Shown here: positions 57,701 to 60,855 of the stretch, piece by piece
Layout of the letters: each line of letters begins with the position of its first letter
How positions within the stretch are numbered: the first letter of the stretch is position 1
NCBI RefSeq assembly: GCF_029633865.1
Contig: NC_079223.1
Location: forward strand, 628,001 to 692,000
Origin: Lampris incognitus
Lineage: Eukaryota > Chordata > Actinopteri > Lampriformes > Lampridae
DNA: 64,000 bases
Direction: 5' to 3'
Notes under the pieces: model-generated
What the model was told of the DNA's origin: nothing
What the model saw: only the letters and a program-made list of their open reading frames with translations
Databases searched by the model: none
Translations under genes and position numbers: made by a program

Positions 57701-60014
57701 AAAGGCACATGACAGCCCGCTTGGAGTTTTCCAGAAAGCACCTAAAGGACTCTCAGACCATGAGAAACAAGATTCTCTGGTCTGATGAAACCAAGATTGA
57801 ACTCTTTGGCCTGAATGCCAAACATCATGTCTGGAGGAAACCAGGCACCTCTCATCACCTTGCTAATACCATCCCTACAGTGAAGCATGGTAGTGGCAGC
57901 ATCATGCTGTGGGGATGTTCTTCAGTGGCAGGAACTGGGAGACTAGTCAGGATCGAGGGAAAGATGAATGGAGCAAAGTACAGAGAGATCCTTGATGAAA
58001 ACCTGCTCCAGAGCGCTCAGGACCTCAGACTGGGGCGAAGGTTTACCTTTCAACACGACAACGACCCTAAGCACACAGCCAAGACAACGAAGGAGTGGCC
58101 TCGGGACAAGTCTGTGAATGTCCTTGAGTGGCCCAGCCAGAGCCCAGACTTGAACCCCATTGAACATCTCTGGAAAGACCTGAAAATAGCTGTGCAGCGA
58201 CGCTCCCCATCTAACCTTACAGAGCTCGAGAGGATCTGCAGGGAAGAATGGGAGAAATACCCCAAATATAGGTGTGCCAAGCTTGTAGCTTCATACCCAA
58301 GAAGACTTGAGGCTGTAATCGCTGCCAAGGGTGCCTCAACCAAGTACTGAGTAAAGGTTGTGAATACTTATGTACATGCAATATTTCATTTTTTTATTTT
58401 TAATAAATTTGCAAAAATTTCTACAAAACCTTTTTCACATTGTCGTTATGGGGTATTGTGTGTAGATTGATGAGGGAAAAAAGGAATTTAATCCATTTTG
58501 GAATAAGGCTGTAACATAACAACATGTGGGGAAAGTGAAGGGGTGTGAATGCTTTCCGGATGCACTGTATGTAATGTCTCCTAAGAAAGTAGACACTGTT
58601 GCTTTTAGTTCTATTCATTAGGCATTATAGTTTTGTGGTTTTTATAATTTCACGTCTCATTTTTTATGCTTATGTAGTATTGTCTTTATCTCTCAAGGCA
58701 TGTGCAATATTCATATCTTTTCTATTTTTGTTGCATGTAATTTATTATTGTGCCTTTGACATACTACTGTATTGTTTTGTTGGTTATGTATTGGTTGTAG
58801 CTCTATGTAGCATTATTGCCTAAGGCAAATTCCCCTCAGCGACATTTAAATATGTTATCTTACCAAGTTTAAATAAAGGCAATAATTCATAAAGATTCCT
58901 TCATGTTGTGTGACCAAGGGGAGAAATTTCTATAGGCAAGACTACACTGAAATAGCCAACGTGTAAACATCCTTCCTGGCTATTGTCAATAATTCTGTCT
59001 TGTTCTGTCCTGCAAATTTGGTCAGATTTGTCACAATAATAGTTGATCATGGTAGCAAGAAACAGGCTTTGATATAAAATGTATGGTACTATAATGATAT
59101 AACCATGTCTGGTGCAAACCAGGCAAATAATAAAATTCCAAGCGGCAGATGTAACAATGATGGTGATGATGTAACAAGTGGTGGCCCATTTCCTAGGTAA
59201 AGATTTCAAATCCTACCCCTTGTAGCTCCGTTCTGAAGGGCCACTACCCAGTAAAGGGCACTCCAAAACTAGGGTTAGGGCCCGGTGGGGGAAGTGAGAT
59301 TTGGTCTAAGACTCCTTGAAGACTAGGGTCAGGACATAAACAAGAGACAGGCCAGATCTAAGTCTCTGTGAAGACTATTTCATTAACCACTGGTCAGGAA
59401 ATAGATCAGGGATAGACCAGATCTCAGAGTAGACAGGCTCCCTGAACAGCTTTTCCATGATCAAGAGGAGGAAGATGTGTTGACTTAAGTGTGAAACATT
59501 GGAACAGATTATTGAACAAGGCATCTACATCGTTAGCTAACAAAATATAACGTTGAAATAAACTGCATCCTTCTCTAACATGATGATGACTTGTTGAAAT
59601 TTATATCGCTTTTGCTCTTTTTGTTAGTTTTACGTTATTTGCTCTGCATATGAAGTGCTACCAGTTTAGACTTATTTCAAACAGACACCTTCAAATTTAA
59701 TCTTCTATTCTTTTGATAATAGACTGTTGATGAGAGGACACAGGACACAGTATTTTACATGCATGTCATTGGCCCAAAGATAAAACCCTCAGTCCACACA
59801 CTAATTTCTTGGTTCTTAGGTCATTTACTTTTGTGTTTGGAAAGCTGTAGCATATTAAGAACAGATACTTCAGTTTAAAGTTTGGTGTTGATGTTTCTCG
59901 TCAGAAAAGCCTTCCAGTCTCAGATGTGTTTCTGTCTTCTTATTCCAGACATCCTATGACACAGACATCTCTATGTCAGTTGTCAACCACAGCGAGCGTG
60001 GAGGCATCACAGCT
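7408..60014 (+). CDS. Melanopsin (opsin 4), exons 1-10, 3' end beyond window
   Basis: Ten exons join to 495 codons: 7408-7533, 9818-9960, 34210-34343, 35880-36083, 36223-36394, 37899-38063, 38541-38648, 46890-47085, 47241-47411, 59949-60014. All introns are GT-AG and all phases agree. The product is a seven-helix, retinal-based photopigment of the invertebrate-like (r-opsin) class that signals through Gq in light-sensitive neurons. Visible marks: N12-C-T glycosylation sequon, TM1 from about Y64, Cys136 with Cys214, Tyr139 at the TM3 counterion site, DRY 160-162, Glu208 in loop 2, SWSP in TM6, Lys333 for retinal, NPIIY 339-343, HPKYR 347-351, and a Ser/Thr-rich tail from about 369. The ending GWTDTEAD...SGIFEK resembles the mammalian-like opn4m class more than opn4x, but the subtype is uncertain. 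No stop codon is reached in the window. Confidence 0.95.
7534..8027 (+). other. Intron 1, 5' part, with two CACGTG E-boxes
   Basis: No gene is seen here. Two perfect palindromic E-boxes, CACGTG, occur at 7669-7674 and 7876-7881, and a (GCAGGAG)n-like tract runs at about 7957-7997. CACGTG can bind CLOCK/BMAL or USF-type factors. Any role in opsin expression is a guess. Confidence 0.4.
8040..8745. repeat. 22/27-bp minisatellite in intron 1
   Basis: Tandem copies share CCATGTACTATA followed by TCATACCG or CCATACCG and CACTACA or TACCACA. The 27-bp form dominates, with 22-bp forms that lack part of the middle. The array has few stops on either strand, which creates spurious frames reading TIPYRTTPC or similar. 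Confidence 0.92.
8829..9660. repeat. 36-bp minisatellite in intron 1
   Basis: About 23 copies of a 36-bp unit contain GGGTGGGGACACCTGCAG followed by TGAATGTATTG and TATAA. Variant positions are CTGCAG/CTGGAG, GTGAATG/GTCACTG and GGTTATAA/GTTTATAA. Each unit holds the E-box CACCTG. Because 36 is divisible by three, frames stay open on both strands for over 250 codons. These show no sign of being genes: they lie inside the intron and have no conserved-domain logic beyond the unit. Confidence 0.95.
9818..9960 (+). CDS. Melanopsin exon 2 (TM1)
   Basis: The exon encodes [14 protein letters not shown], the linker and the first transmembrane helix, including the TM1 motif [10 protein letters not shown]. 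The acceptor reads CAGCAG, so splicing could use 9815 or 9818. Both keep the frame and differ by one Gln. The exon ends AG|gtcagt in phase 2. The stretch 9661-9814 before it is non-repetitive intron. Confidence 0.92.
10000..21625. repeat. 11.6-kb satellite of 24/26-bp units in intron 2
   Basis: The unit is ACACCAACATGATACTGTCC followed by TCTC or TCTCTC, giving 24- and 26-bp forms in irregular alternation, roughly 450 copies by length. Many point variants (CACCGACATG, CACCAGCATGATTCTG, TCATACAGACGGGACACTG) mark higher-order blocks. For example, 16355-16960 recurs 1016 bp later, and the CACCAATATTACACTG variant group occurs at about 12217, 13957 and 18467. No gene was seen in either strand. 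Short open frames on the - strand are repeat translations. Confidence 0.96.
21640..22057 (-). mobile_element. LINE fragment, 3' coding end (family 1, copy A)
   Basis: On the - strand the translation includes [20 protein letters not shown] and a Cys-rich segment [20 protein letters not shown]. This is the C-terminal zinc-knuckle-like end of the same non-LTR family that follows at 22058-26520. Only this tail is present; it is cut by the 3' end of copy B. Confidence 0.75.
22382..22600. repeat. 32-bp tandem repeat inside LINE copy B
   Basis: Seven or so copies of GGTCAGAGAGTGTGTCCAAG plus TCATTTCGGTCT lie in the C-terminal coding end of the LINE. They translate on the - strand as repeated [15 protein letters not shown]. 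This is a local expansion after insertion or a length-variable part of the element. Confidence 0.85.
22890..24937 (-). pseudogene. Reverse transcriptase region of LINE copy B
   Basis: Pieces in order on the - strand: 24937-24476 (linker, [20 protein letters not shown]), an interrupted stretch to 23916 with RT fingers, then 23915-23580 with [20 protein letters not shown] and the catalytic FADD at 23732-23721, then the thumb and tail at 23528-22890 ([19 protein letters not shown]). The catalytic aspartates remain, but the frame is broken several times. In a living element this protein would copy the LINE RNA at the nicked target. Confidence 0.85.
25389..25976 (-). pseudogene. AP-endonuclease domain of LINE copy B
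   Basis: The frame begins [16 protein letters not shown], with the CWNIQG motif of APE-like endonucleases. It contains GGMLIWYK in the middle and [11 protein letters not shown] near the end, the GDxN motif. The active endonuclease would nick target DNA to prime reverse transcription. It is separated from the RT region by stops, so it is a remnant. Confidence 0.85.
26094..26465 (-). pseudogene. Proline-rich ORF1-like frame of LINE copy B
   Basis: The frame is 123 aa, rich in Pro, Gln and His, and ends 117 bases before the endonuclease start on the same strand. Its position fits a 3' remnant of a LINE ORF1, but no RNA-binding motif is visible. Confidence 0.5.
26562..26650. repeat. (CT)n microsatellite
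   Basis: About 45 near-perfect CT dinucleotides lie between LINE copies B and C. Confidence 0.97.
27555..28575 (-). pseudogene. Reverse transcriptase remnant of LINE copy C
   Basis: It includes [20 protein letters not shown] (RT motif B region), then after a frame shift [10 protein letters not shown], where the second catalytic residue is Asn. The thumb part [20 protein letters not shown] and the tail [18 protein letters not shown] follow. It parallels the RT of copy B but is diverged. Confidence 0.8.
28666..28998 (-). mobile_element. tRNA-derived SINE-like insert
   Basis: A 333-bp unit interrupts the LINE copy C reverse transcriptase. CCCAATTT stands on both sides (28658-28665 and 28999-29006), a possible target-site duplication. 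The - strand begins with a tRNA-like head, GGTGGTGTAGCGGTCTAAGC, a plausible box A, and contains a C/G tract in its body. Outside it, the LINE frame continues on both sides. Confidence 0.6.
29420..29530. repeat. (CT)n-rich microsatellite
   Basis: A pure CT run lies at 29420-29456 and is followed by CT-rich variants (CATTCTC, CACTCTC). Similar CACTCT/CTCACT repeats return at 29698-29795. Confidence 0.95.
29797..30167 (-). mobile_element. LINE family 1, 3'-end fragment (copy D)
   Basis: The + strand starts with a TTCAATTCAATGATGCTTAA tail like copies B and C. The - strand translation gives [20 protein letters not shown], the C-terminal end of the family. An L2 element follows directly. Confidence 0.6.
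30477..31532 (-). pseudogene. L2 reverse transcriptase, copy 1
   Basis: A 351-aa open piece covers RT fingers, palm and thumb, with an intact YADDT active site. It is cut off from the endonuclease frame by a frameshift at about 31540-31620. It ends in PYTPT followed by a stop, where copy 2 continues with a further stretch to [20 protein letters not shown]. The polymerase core is well kept, but the whole ORF2 is not continuous. Confidence 0.85.
31620..32837 (-). pseudogene. L2 endonuclease and linker, copy 1
   Basis: This 405-aa open piece starts inside the endonuclease domain ([47 protein letters not shown]), which includes the GDFN and SDH motifs of APE-like nucleases. It then runs through the Ser/Pro-rich linker to [12 protein letters not shown], the start of the RT. 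More N-terminal endonuclease sequence is in another frame at 33225-32809 (FLALTETWI). Confidence 0.82.
33561..34209 (+). other. Intron 2, 3' end
   Basis: This AT-rich sequence has a (CT)n/(CTGT)n tract at about 33747-33804. No gene was seen. The polypyrimidine tract and TTGCAG acceptor of exon 3 lie at its end. Confidence 0.7.
34210..34343 (+). CDS. Melanopsin exon 3 (loop 1 and TM2)
   Basis: The exon encodes [20 protein letters not shown] onward to KRWIFGEK, residues 91-134: the first cytoplasmic loop, TM2 with LAVTDLL, and the start of loop E1 with the conserved Trp. The acceptor TTGCAG|G completes the split Arg codon (AG|G). The donor is AG|gtaaag, phase 1. Confidence 0.96.
34344..35879 (+). 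other. Intron 3, low-complexity content
   Basis: Bases 34360-34640 are a pyrimidine-rich imperfect repeat of TCTCCTCTATATC type. The stretch 34650-35500 is AT-rich unique sequence. 35575-35670 is ACAACA-rich and 35670-35785 is CT-rich. No gene or transposon was recognised. Confidence 0.7.
35880..36083 (+). CDS. Melanopsin exon 4 (TM3, DRY, TM4)
   Basis: The exon encodes residues 135-202. Cys136 is the disulfide cysteine and Tyr139 sits at the site of rhodopsin Glu113. The Gq-opsin ionic-lock motif DRY is at 160-162, followed by the positively charged loop 2 and TM4 ending LPPFFGW. The borders are TTCAG|GT and TGG A|gtgagt. The + frame is open upstream into the intron, so the ATG at 35798 is only an apparent start. 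Confidence 0.97.
36094..36127. repeat. (CA)n microsatellite in intron 4
   Basis: A short CA run lies inside the 139-bp intron 4, close to the donor of exon 4. Confidence 0.95.
36223..36394 (+). CDS. Melanopsin exon 5 (loop E2, TM5)
   Basis: The exon encodes residues 203-259. Glu208 is at the rhodopsin Glu181 position, the counterion in r-opsins. Cys214 is the disulfide partner. TM5 reads [20 protein letters not shown] and is followed by FRAIRTTN. The borders are CCTCCAG|GT and AAC CG|gtcagc. Bases 36269 onward were tandemly duplicated 420 bp downstream. Confidence 0.97.
36395..37800. repeat. CATCCATCATCAT-rich imperfect minisatellite in intron 5
   Basis: An irregular repeat of about 36-40 bp containing CTATCATCCATCATCATTCT and TCTCTCTGTCACTT runs through intron 5, around the pseudo-exon copy, to about 37710. 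The + strand has few stops, so long Ser/His-rich frames appear that are not genes. Confidence 0.88.
36689..36814 (+). pseudogene. Decayed duplicate of melanopsin exon 5
   Basis: 126 bases match the last 126 bases of exon 5 (36269-36394) at an offset of 420, with 10 substitutions. Six of them are changes at CpG sites. One turns CGA (Arg) into TGA, and others change CGC to TGC and the CG of the split Arg to TG. The donor gtcagc is kept but the 5' part of the exon and its acceptor are missing. The following intron sequence was copied too. Confidence 0.92.
37809..37896. repeat. (TG)n/(CGTG)n microsatellite before exon 6
   Basis: A TG-rich run with GCGTGCGT variants abuts the TTTCAG acceptor of exon 6. 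Confidence 0.95.
37899..38063 (+). CDS. Melanopsin exon 6 (loop C3, TM6)
   Basis: The exon encodes residues 260-314: the third cytoplasmic loop ([20 protein letters not shown]) that contacts the G protein, and TM6 with VVSWSPYS, the opsin CWxP site with Ser for Cys. The acceptor TTTCAG|G completes Arg260. The donor GG|gtaaca is in phase 2. Confidence 0.96.
38064..38540 (+). other. Intron 6 with short interspersed-repeat fragment
   Basis: Bases about 38180-38285 (TTTATTCACCCCCATGGGGA through AGCAGTGGGCAGCC) resemble the 3' tail of a common fish retroposon. The rest is AT-rich unique intron. The family is not certain. Confidence 0.45.
38541..38648 (+). CDS. Melanopsin exon 7 (TM7, retinal lysine)
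   Basis: The exon encodes residues 315-350. Lys333 in [14 protein letters not shown] is the Schiff-base lysine that binds retinal. NPIIY at 339-343 and HPKYR at 347-351 follow. The acceptor is CCGTAG and the donor is CG|gtaagg, phase 2. Confidence 0.97.
38688..44132. repeat. 5.4-kb satellite of 32-bp units in intron 7
   Basis: The unit is TAGTTTTACATGGTTAGACT followed by GAGATGTGTGAT, 32 bp, roughly 170 copies by length. Variation is concentrated at GACTGAG/GATTGAG and GAGATG/GAGTTG/GAGGTG, with rarer GATTGGTTTT and ACATGATTAG. A GACTTAGACTTAGACTTAG slippage at about 40367-40395 breaks the phase. Marker variants recur in the same order at about 42422 and 43286, 864 bp (27 units) apart, which shows block duplication. 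No gene is present. Confidence 0.97.
44133..46150 (+). mobile_element. Ty3/gypsy LTR retrotransposon pol remnant
   Basis: The + strand carries RT, RNase H and part of integrase without gag, protease or 5' LTR. The left edge is an abrupt junction with the 32-bp satellite at 44132. Stops and frameshifts break it throughout. It is old and cannot move. Confidence 0.88.
44340..46140 (+). pseudogene. Broken gypsy Pol (RT, RNase H, integrase start)
   Basis: The order is VTKKDGS then a stop, [20 protein letters not shown], a stop after SLDLRSGY, then [20 protein letters not shown] (44618 on) and the RT active site. The active site reads YLGD at 44735-44746 where gypsy RTs have YLDD or a similar doublet, so one catalytic Asp is gone. 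After a frameshift come FLGHVV, RNase H with [33 protein letters not shown], the integrase zinc-binding H2C2 region ([21 protein letters not shown]) and the integrase core start [17 protein letters not shown]. The core is cut there. Confidence 0.88.
46151..46168 (+). other. Candidate primer-binding site for tRNA-Leu
   Basis: TGGTGTCAGAAGTGGGAT begins with TGG, the complement of the CCA end. It matches the complement of the 3' end of vertebrate tRNA-Leu (CAG type, as I recall that sequence) with one mismatch in 18. It sits 96 bp before a polypurine tract and an LTR-like unit. The 5' LTR that should precede it is absent and broken integrase stands there instead. Confidence 0.6.
46251..46261 (+). 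other. Polypurine tract
   Basis: AAGGAGGGGGG is followed by TAG and then the LTR start TGTAGCG. This is the expected plus-strand primer position of a 3' LTR. Confidence 0.65.
46265..46418 (+). mobile_element. Small LTR (154 bp) containing a tRNA-like sequence
   Basis: The unit starts TGTAGCG and ends CGCTACA, a 7-bp inverted terminal repeat with TG...CA ends, and has a PBS-like and a PPT-like site upstream. Inside, TTAGTCGACTGGTTAGCG (about 46320-46337) resembles a tRNA D-arm/box A, and ACGGGTTCGTGTACCGG (46361-46377) resembles the T-arm/box B. It is either a solo 3' LTR of a short non-autonomous element or an LTR that captured a tRNA-like promoter. An alternative is a tRNA-derived SINE that happens to lie here. 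Confidence 0.55.
46419..46889 (+). other. Intron 7, 3' end
   Basis: AT-rich intron sequence without a gene. A CT-rich tract at 46816-46886 forms the polypyrimidine tract of exon 8. Confidence 0.7.
46890..47085 (+). CDS. Melanopsin exon 8 (helix 8 and phospho-tail)
   Basis: The exon encodes residues 351-416: [20 protein letters not shown], then a Ser/Thr/Arg-rich tail ([25 protein letters not shown]). Cys residues after the HPKYR motif could be palmitoylated. The Ser/Thr clusters are the likely kinase and arrestin region that ends the light response. The acceptor is CTACAG and the donor is TCG|gtaggt, phase 0. Confidence 0.95.
47173..47200. repeat. (GT)n microsatellite in intron 8
   Basis: A pure GT run lies in the 155-bp intron 8, between exons 8 and 9. 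Confidence 0.95.
47241..47411 (+). CDS. Melanopsin exon 9 (C-tail)
   Basis: The exon encodes residues 417-473, starting [20 protein letters not shown] and ending NHDSGIFEK. This acidic and Ser-rich cytoplasmic tail is typical of the long C-termini of melanopsins. Phase 0 on both sides; borders TCTCCAG|GG and AAG|gtacaa. Confidence 0.94.
47412..48119 (+). other. Intron 9, first part
   Basis: No gene and no repeat family was recognised in this mixed-composition intron sequence. The right part (from about 47950) may already belong to the DIRS-like element that is recognisable further on. Confidence 0.5.
48120..48211 (-). mobile_element. DIRS-like element, segment left of the RTE insertion
   Basis: It ends in GATCTTGAAGGAGT, and the same 14 bases resume at 49460 after the RTE insertion. 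It is therefore continuous with the 49474-50440 fragment. The left border is not defined. Confidence 0.5.
48212..49459 (+). mobile_element. 5'-truncated RTE-clade LINE
   Basis: The + strand RT and tail end in an AGCAGCCGAAAGTAGTAGTA-type terminus. The 14-bp direct repeat GATCTTGAAGGAGT flanks it at 48198-48211 and 49460-49473, which marks the insertion exactly. A 28-bp stretch with AAGAATAAGGGCGATGTGCA is duplicated at its 5' end (48216-48270). Confidence 0.88.
48261..49378 (+). pseudogene. RTE reverse transcriptase, inactive
   Basis: First frame: [80 protein letters not shown] and then MMFTQDIVN at 48744. Here the FADD active site has become FTQD (48747-48758), losing a catalytic Asp. A frame change at about 48872 leads to [36 protein letters not shown] and the C-terminal [20 protein letters not shown]. 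Truncated and mutated, hence dead. Confidence 0.88.
49474..50440 (-). mobile_element. DIRS-like (tyrosine-recombinase) retroelement fragment
   Basis: On the - strand, 50485-50153 reads [20 protein letters not shown] and [17 protein letters not shown], the RNase H to recombinase bridge seen in DIRS elements (HVPG..N.IADALSR..). 50019-49714 reads [18 protein letters not shown], like the FLRxxEFT start of their tyrosine recombinase. The catalytic end is missing. The assignment rests on these two short matches. Confidence 0.55.
50441..51370 (+). mobile_element. CR1-like LINE, 3' end fragment
   Basis: The + frame 50450-50812 reads [40 protein letters not shown] and [13 protein letters not shown], the RT thumb and tail typical of CR1/jockey-like LINEs. 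It continues in another frame with [20 protein letters not shown] at about 50865-50925. The tail is AT-rich to about 51370. Confidence 0.7.
51371..51789. other. Unassigned stretch in intron 9
   Basis: Open frames of 70-94 aa exist on the - strand (51671-51387 and 51630-51418), but none has a motif I recognise. It may be a continuation of the DIRS-like element. No gene can be supported. Confidence 0.4.
51790..52017 (-). mobile_element. RTE-clade LINE, 3' end (second copy, left of L2)
   Basis: The + strand reads TACTACTACTTTCAGCTGAT and onward, the reverse of the RTE 3' terminus. The - strand encodes [20 protein letters not shown]. The element is cut at ...CTTCTCCCAATA by the L2 insertion and goes on at about 54959. 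Confidence 0.85.
52223..54166 (-). pseudogene. L2 reverse transcriptase, copy 2
   Basis: The first open piece, 54166-53111, runs from the linker to RT fingers ([35 protein letters not shown]). A frameshift at about 53220 leads to 53220-52501, with [20 protein letters not shown] and YADD at 53094-53083. A small insertion at about 52510 shifts into 52504-52223, the C-terminal end [20 protein letters not shown]. The palm is intact and two frameshifts kill it. It preserves a C-terminus that copy 1 has lost. Confidence 0.86.
54202..54750 (-). pseudogene. L2 endonuclease part, copy 2
   Basis: It reads [46 protein letters not shown] and [10 protein letters not shown], matching copy 1 with few changes. 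It carries the GDFN and SDH motifs of AP-type nucleases. The N-terminal third of the domain is missing or out of frame. Confidence 0.82.
54959..55200 (-). mobile_element. RTE-clade LINE, right part of the L2-interrupted copy
   Basis: It continues the RTE copy of 51790-52017: TATCTCTCCTCCACACATGT on the + strand follows where the L2 ended. The - strand encodes [32 protein letters not shown] and [20 protein letters not shown]. It ends where another RTE piece begins. Confidence 0.8.
55201..55590 (-). mobile_element. RTE-clade LINE, third fragment
   Basis: The same C-terminal part is repeated: [48 protein letters not shown] and [20 protein letters not shown] on the - strand. It abuts the previous fragment head to tail, so either two insertions or one duplication occurred. 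Confidence 0.8.
55591..56610 (+). mobile_element. R2/NeSL-like LINE fragment
   Basis: The + strand holds [16 protein letters not shown] (about 55792-55840), a 226-aa open frame at 55928-56608 with [59 protein letters not shown] and [17 protein letters not shown]. These are the RT-upstream and first RT motifs of an R2/NeSL-type element. The palm with its active site is absent. The clade is from recognition only. Confidence 0.65.
56611..56931. other. Unassigned intron sequence before Tc1
   Basis: No gene or repeat was recognised. The last two bases, TA (56930-56931), are the left target-site duplication of the Tc1 element. Confidence 0.5.
56932..58567 (+). mobile_element. Complete Tc1-like DNA transposon
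   Basis: 1636 bp, starting CAGTGCATCCGGAAAGTATTC and ending with its inverse. The inverted repeats are about 210 bp long (56932-57142 and 58355-58567) and highly similar, and TA stands on both sides (56930-56931 and 58568-58569). Tc1/mariner elements integrate at TA. A full-length transposase lies between the repeats. It sits in intron 9 of melanopsin, in the same orientation. Confidence 0.96.
57331..58350 (+). CDS. Tc1-like transposase (DD34E), intact frame
   Basis: The protein has 339 aa, the usual length of fish Tc1 transposases (340 in Sleeping Beauty). The frame is open upstream to an ATG at 57250; the Met at 57331 is chosen because the paired-like helix-turn-helix starts at once ([12 protein letters not shown]) and the length fits. 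The N-terminal DNA-binding region covers about 1-110, with GRP at 58-60 between its two parts. The catalytic triad is D152 in [10 protein letters not shown]243 in QHDNDPKHT and E278 in NPIEHLW, spacing 34. Glycine-rich GSGSIMLWG lies at 187-195. All catalytic residues remain. The role is cut-and-paste transposition at TA; activity is not known. Confidence 0.95.
   Translation: MKSKELSVDLQDRIVSRHRSGEGYQNISRALKVPKSTVVSIIRKWKKFGSTRTLPRAGRPAKMSNRGRRALVREVTKNPMVTLTELQRSSVEMGEPSRSTTIFAALHQSGLYFRVARRKPLLSKRHMTARLEFSRKHLKDSQTMRNKILWSDETKIELFGLNAKHHVWRKPGTSHHLANTIPTVKHGSGSIMLWGCSSVAGTGRLVRIEGKMNGAKYREILDENLLQSAQDLRLGRRFTFQHDNDPKHTAKTTKEWPRDKSVNVLEWPSQSPDLNPIEHLWKDLKIAVQRRSPSNLTELERICREEWEKYPKYRCAKLVASYPRRLEAVIAAKGASTKY
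58570..59948 (+). other. Intron 9, final part
   Basis: AT-rich in the first 350 bases, then mixed sequence. A loose direct repeat with AGATTTGGTCTAAGACTCC and AGATCTAAGTCTCTGTGAAGA occurs at about 59299-59370. No gene or transposon was recognised. Confidence 0.6.
59949..60014 (+). CDS. Melanopsin exon 10 (C-tail)
   Basis: 66 bases, 22 residues: [20 protein letters not shown] then TA. It is flanked by TTCCAG and gtaagt in phase 0, directly compatible with exon 9. The frame does not reach a stop, so a further exon must lie beyond the LINE that follows, outside the window. Confidence 0.88.
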
Positions 60015-60855
60015 GTAAGTTTACAGTCAGTTTATGTGTTTCTAAATTATGAAAAAACTGCGGTTAAACCCAAGAATAAAGTGCTGGCACAACTGGATCA
60101 ACTGGGGGCAGGAGTGGCCTTCCTTCAAGAGACACTTACATAGGGCAGATGTTTTAAGAATCCAGAGGAGCTGGGTAGGGGAAGCATTTCATTCCAAGTT
60201 AGATTCTAAGGTCAGAGGCGCAGCTATTCTTGTACACAAAAGTATTTATTTTGAAAGTGACAAAATAATTACAGACCCAAATGGCAGATTTGTTATTGTC
60301 ACTGGACAGCTTTTCAATAAGTGGGTTGTCCTTGCCAGTGTATACGCTCCCAACTATGATGACTGTGCTTTTATTAATTCCTTTTTTCTTCTATTCCTGA
60401 TATTAAAAATCATCACCTAGTTATTGGGGGTGACTTCAACTGTGTCCTCTGCCCCAAACTCGATAGATCGTCATCCAAACCTGCACCCCTAACTAAAATG
60501 GCTACAGGTATTAATAATTTCATTACACAATATGGAGTGGTGGAGCCGTGGCGATTACATTTCCCTACAGGGCTTTTTCCTTCTTTTCACCTGTTCACCA
60601 TACTTTCTCTAGAATTGACTACTTTATTTTAGATGCAAAACTTCTGCCTTCTTCTAGTCCTCCCACCTATCATAGTGATTTCTGATCACAGCCCTTTGTC
60701 CTTTGAATAAGACTTCCCTGATGTACCCGCCCCATACAAAATATGGCGCCTGAACCCTCTCCTTCTTTCTGATGGTACTTTTGTGAAATACATCCAAACA
60801 CAAATATCACTTTTATAGAGACCAATGTATCTCCGGAAATATCCCATAGCACCAG

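Noticed and set aside
58599..58823. 74-aa hydrophobic + frame after the Tc1 element
   Set aside because: AT-rich sequence biased to Phe/Ile/Leu codons, no start context, no similarity that I recognise.
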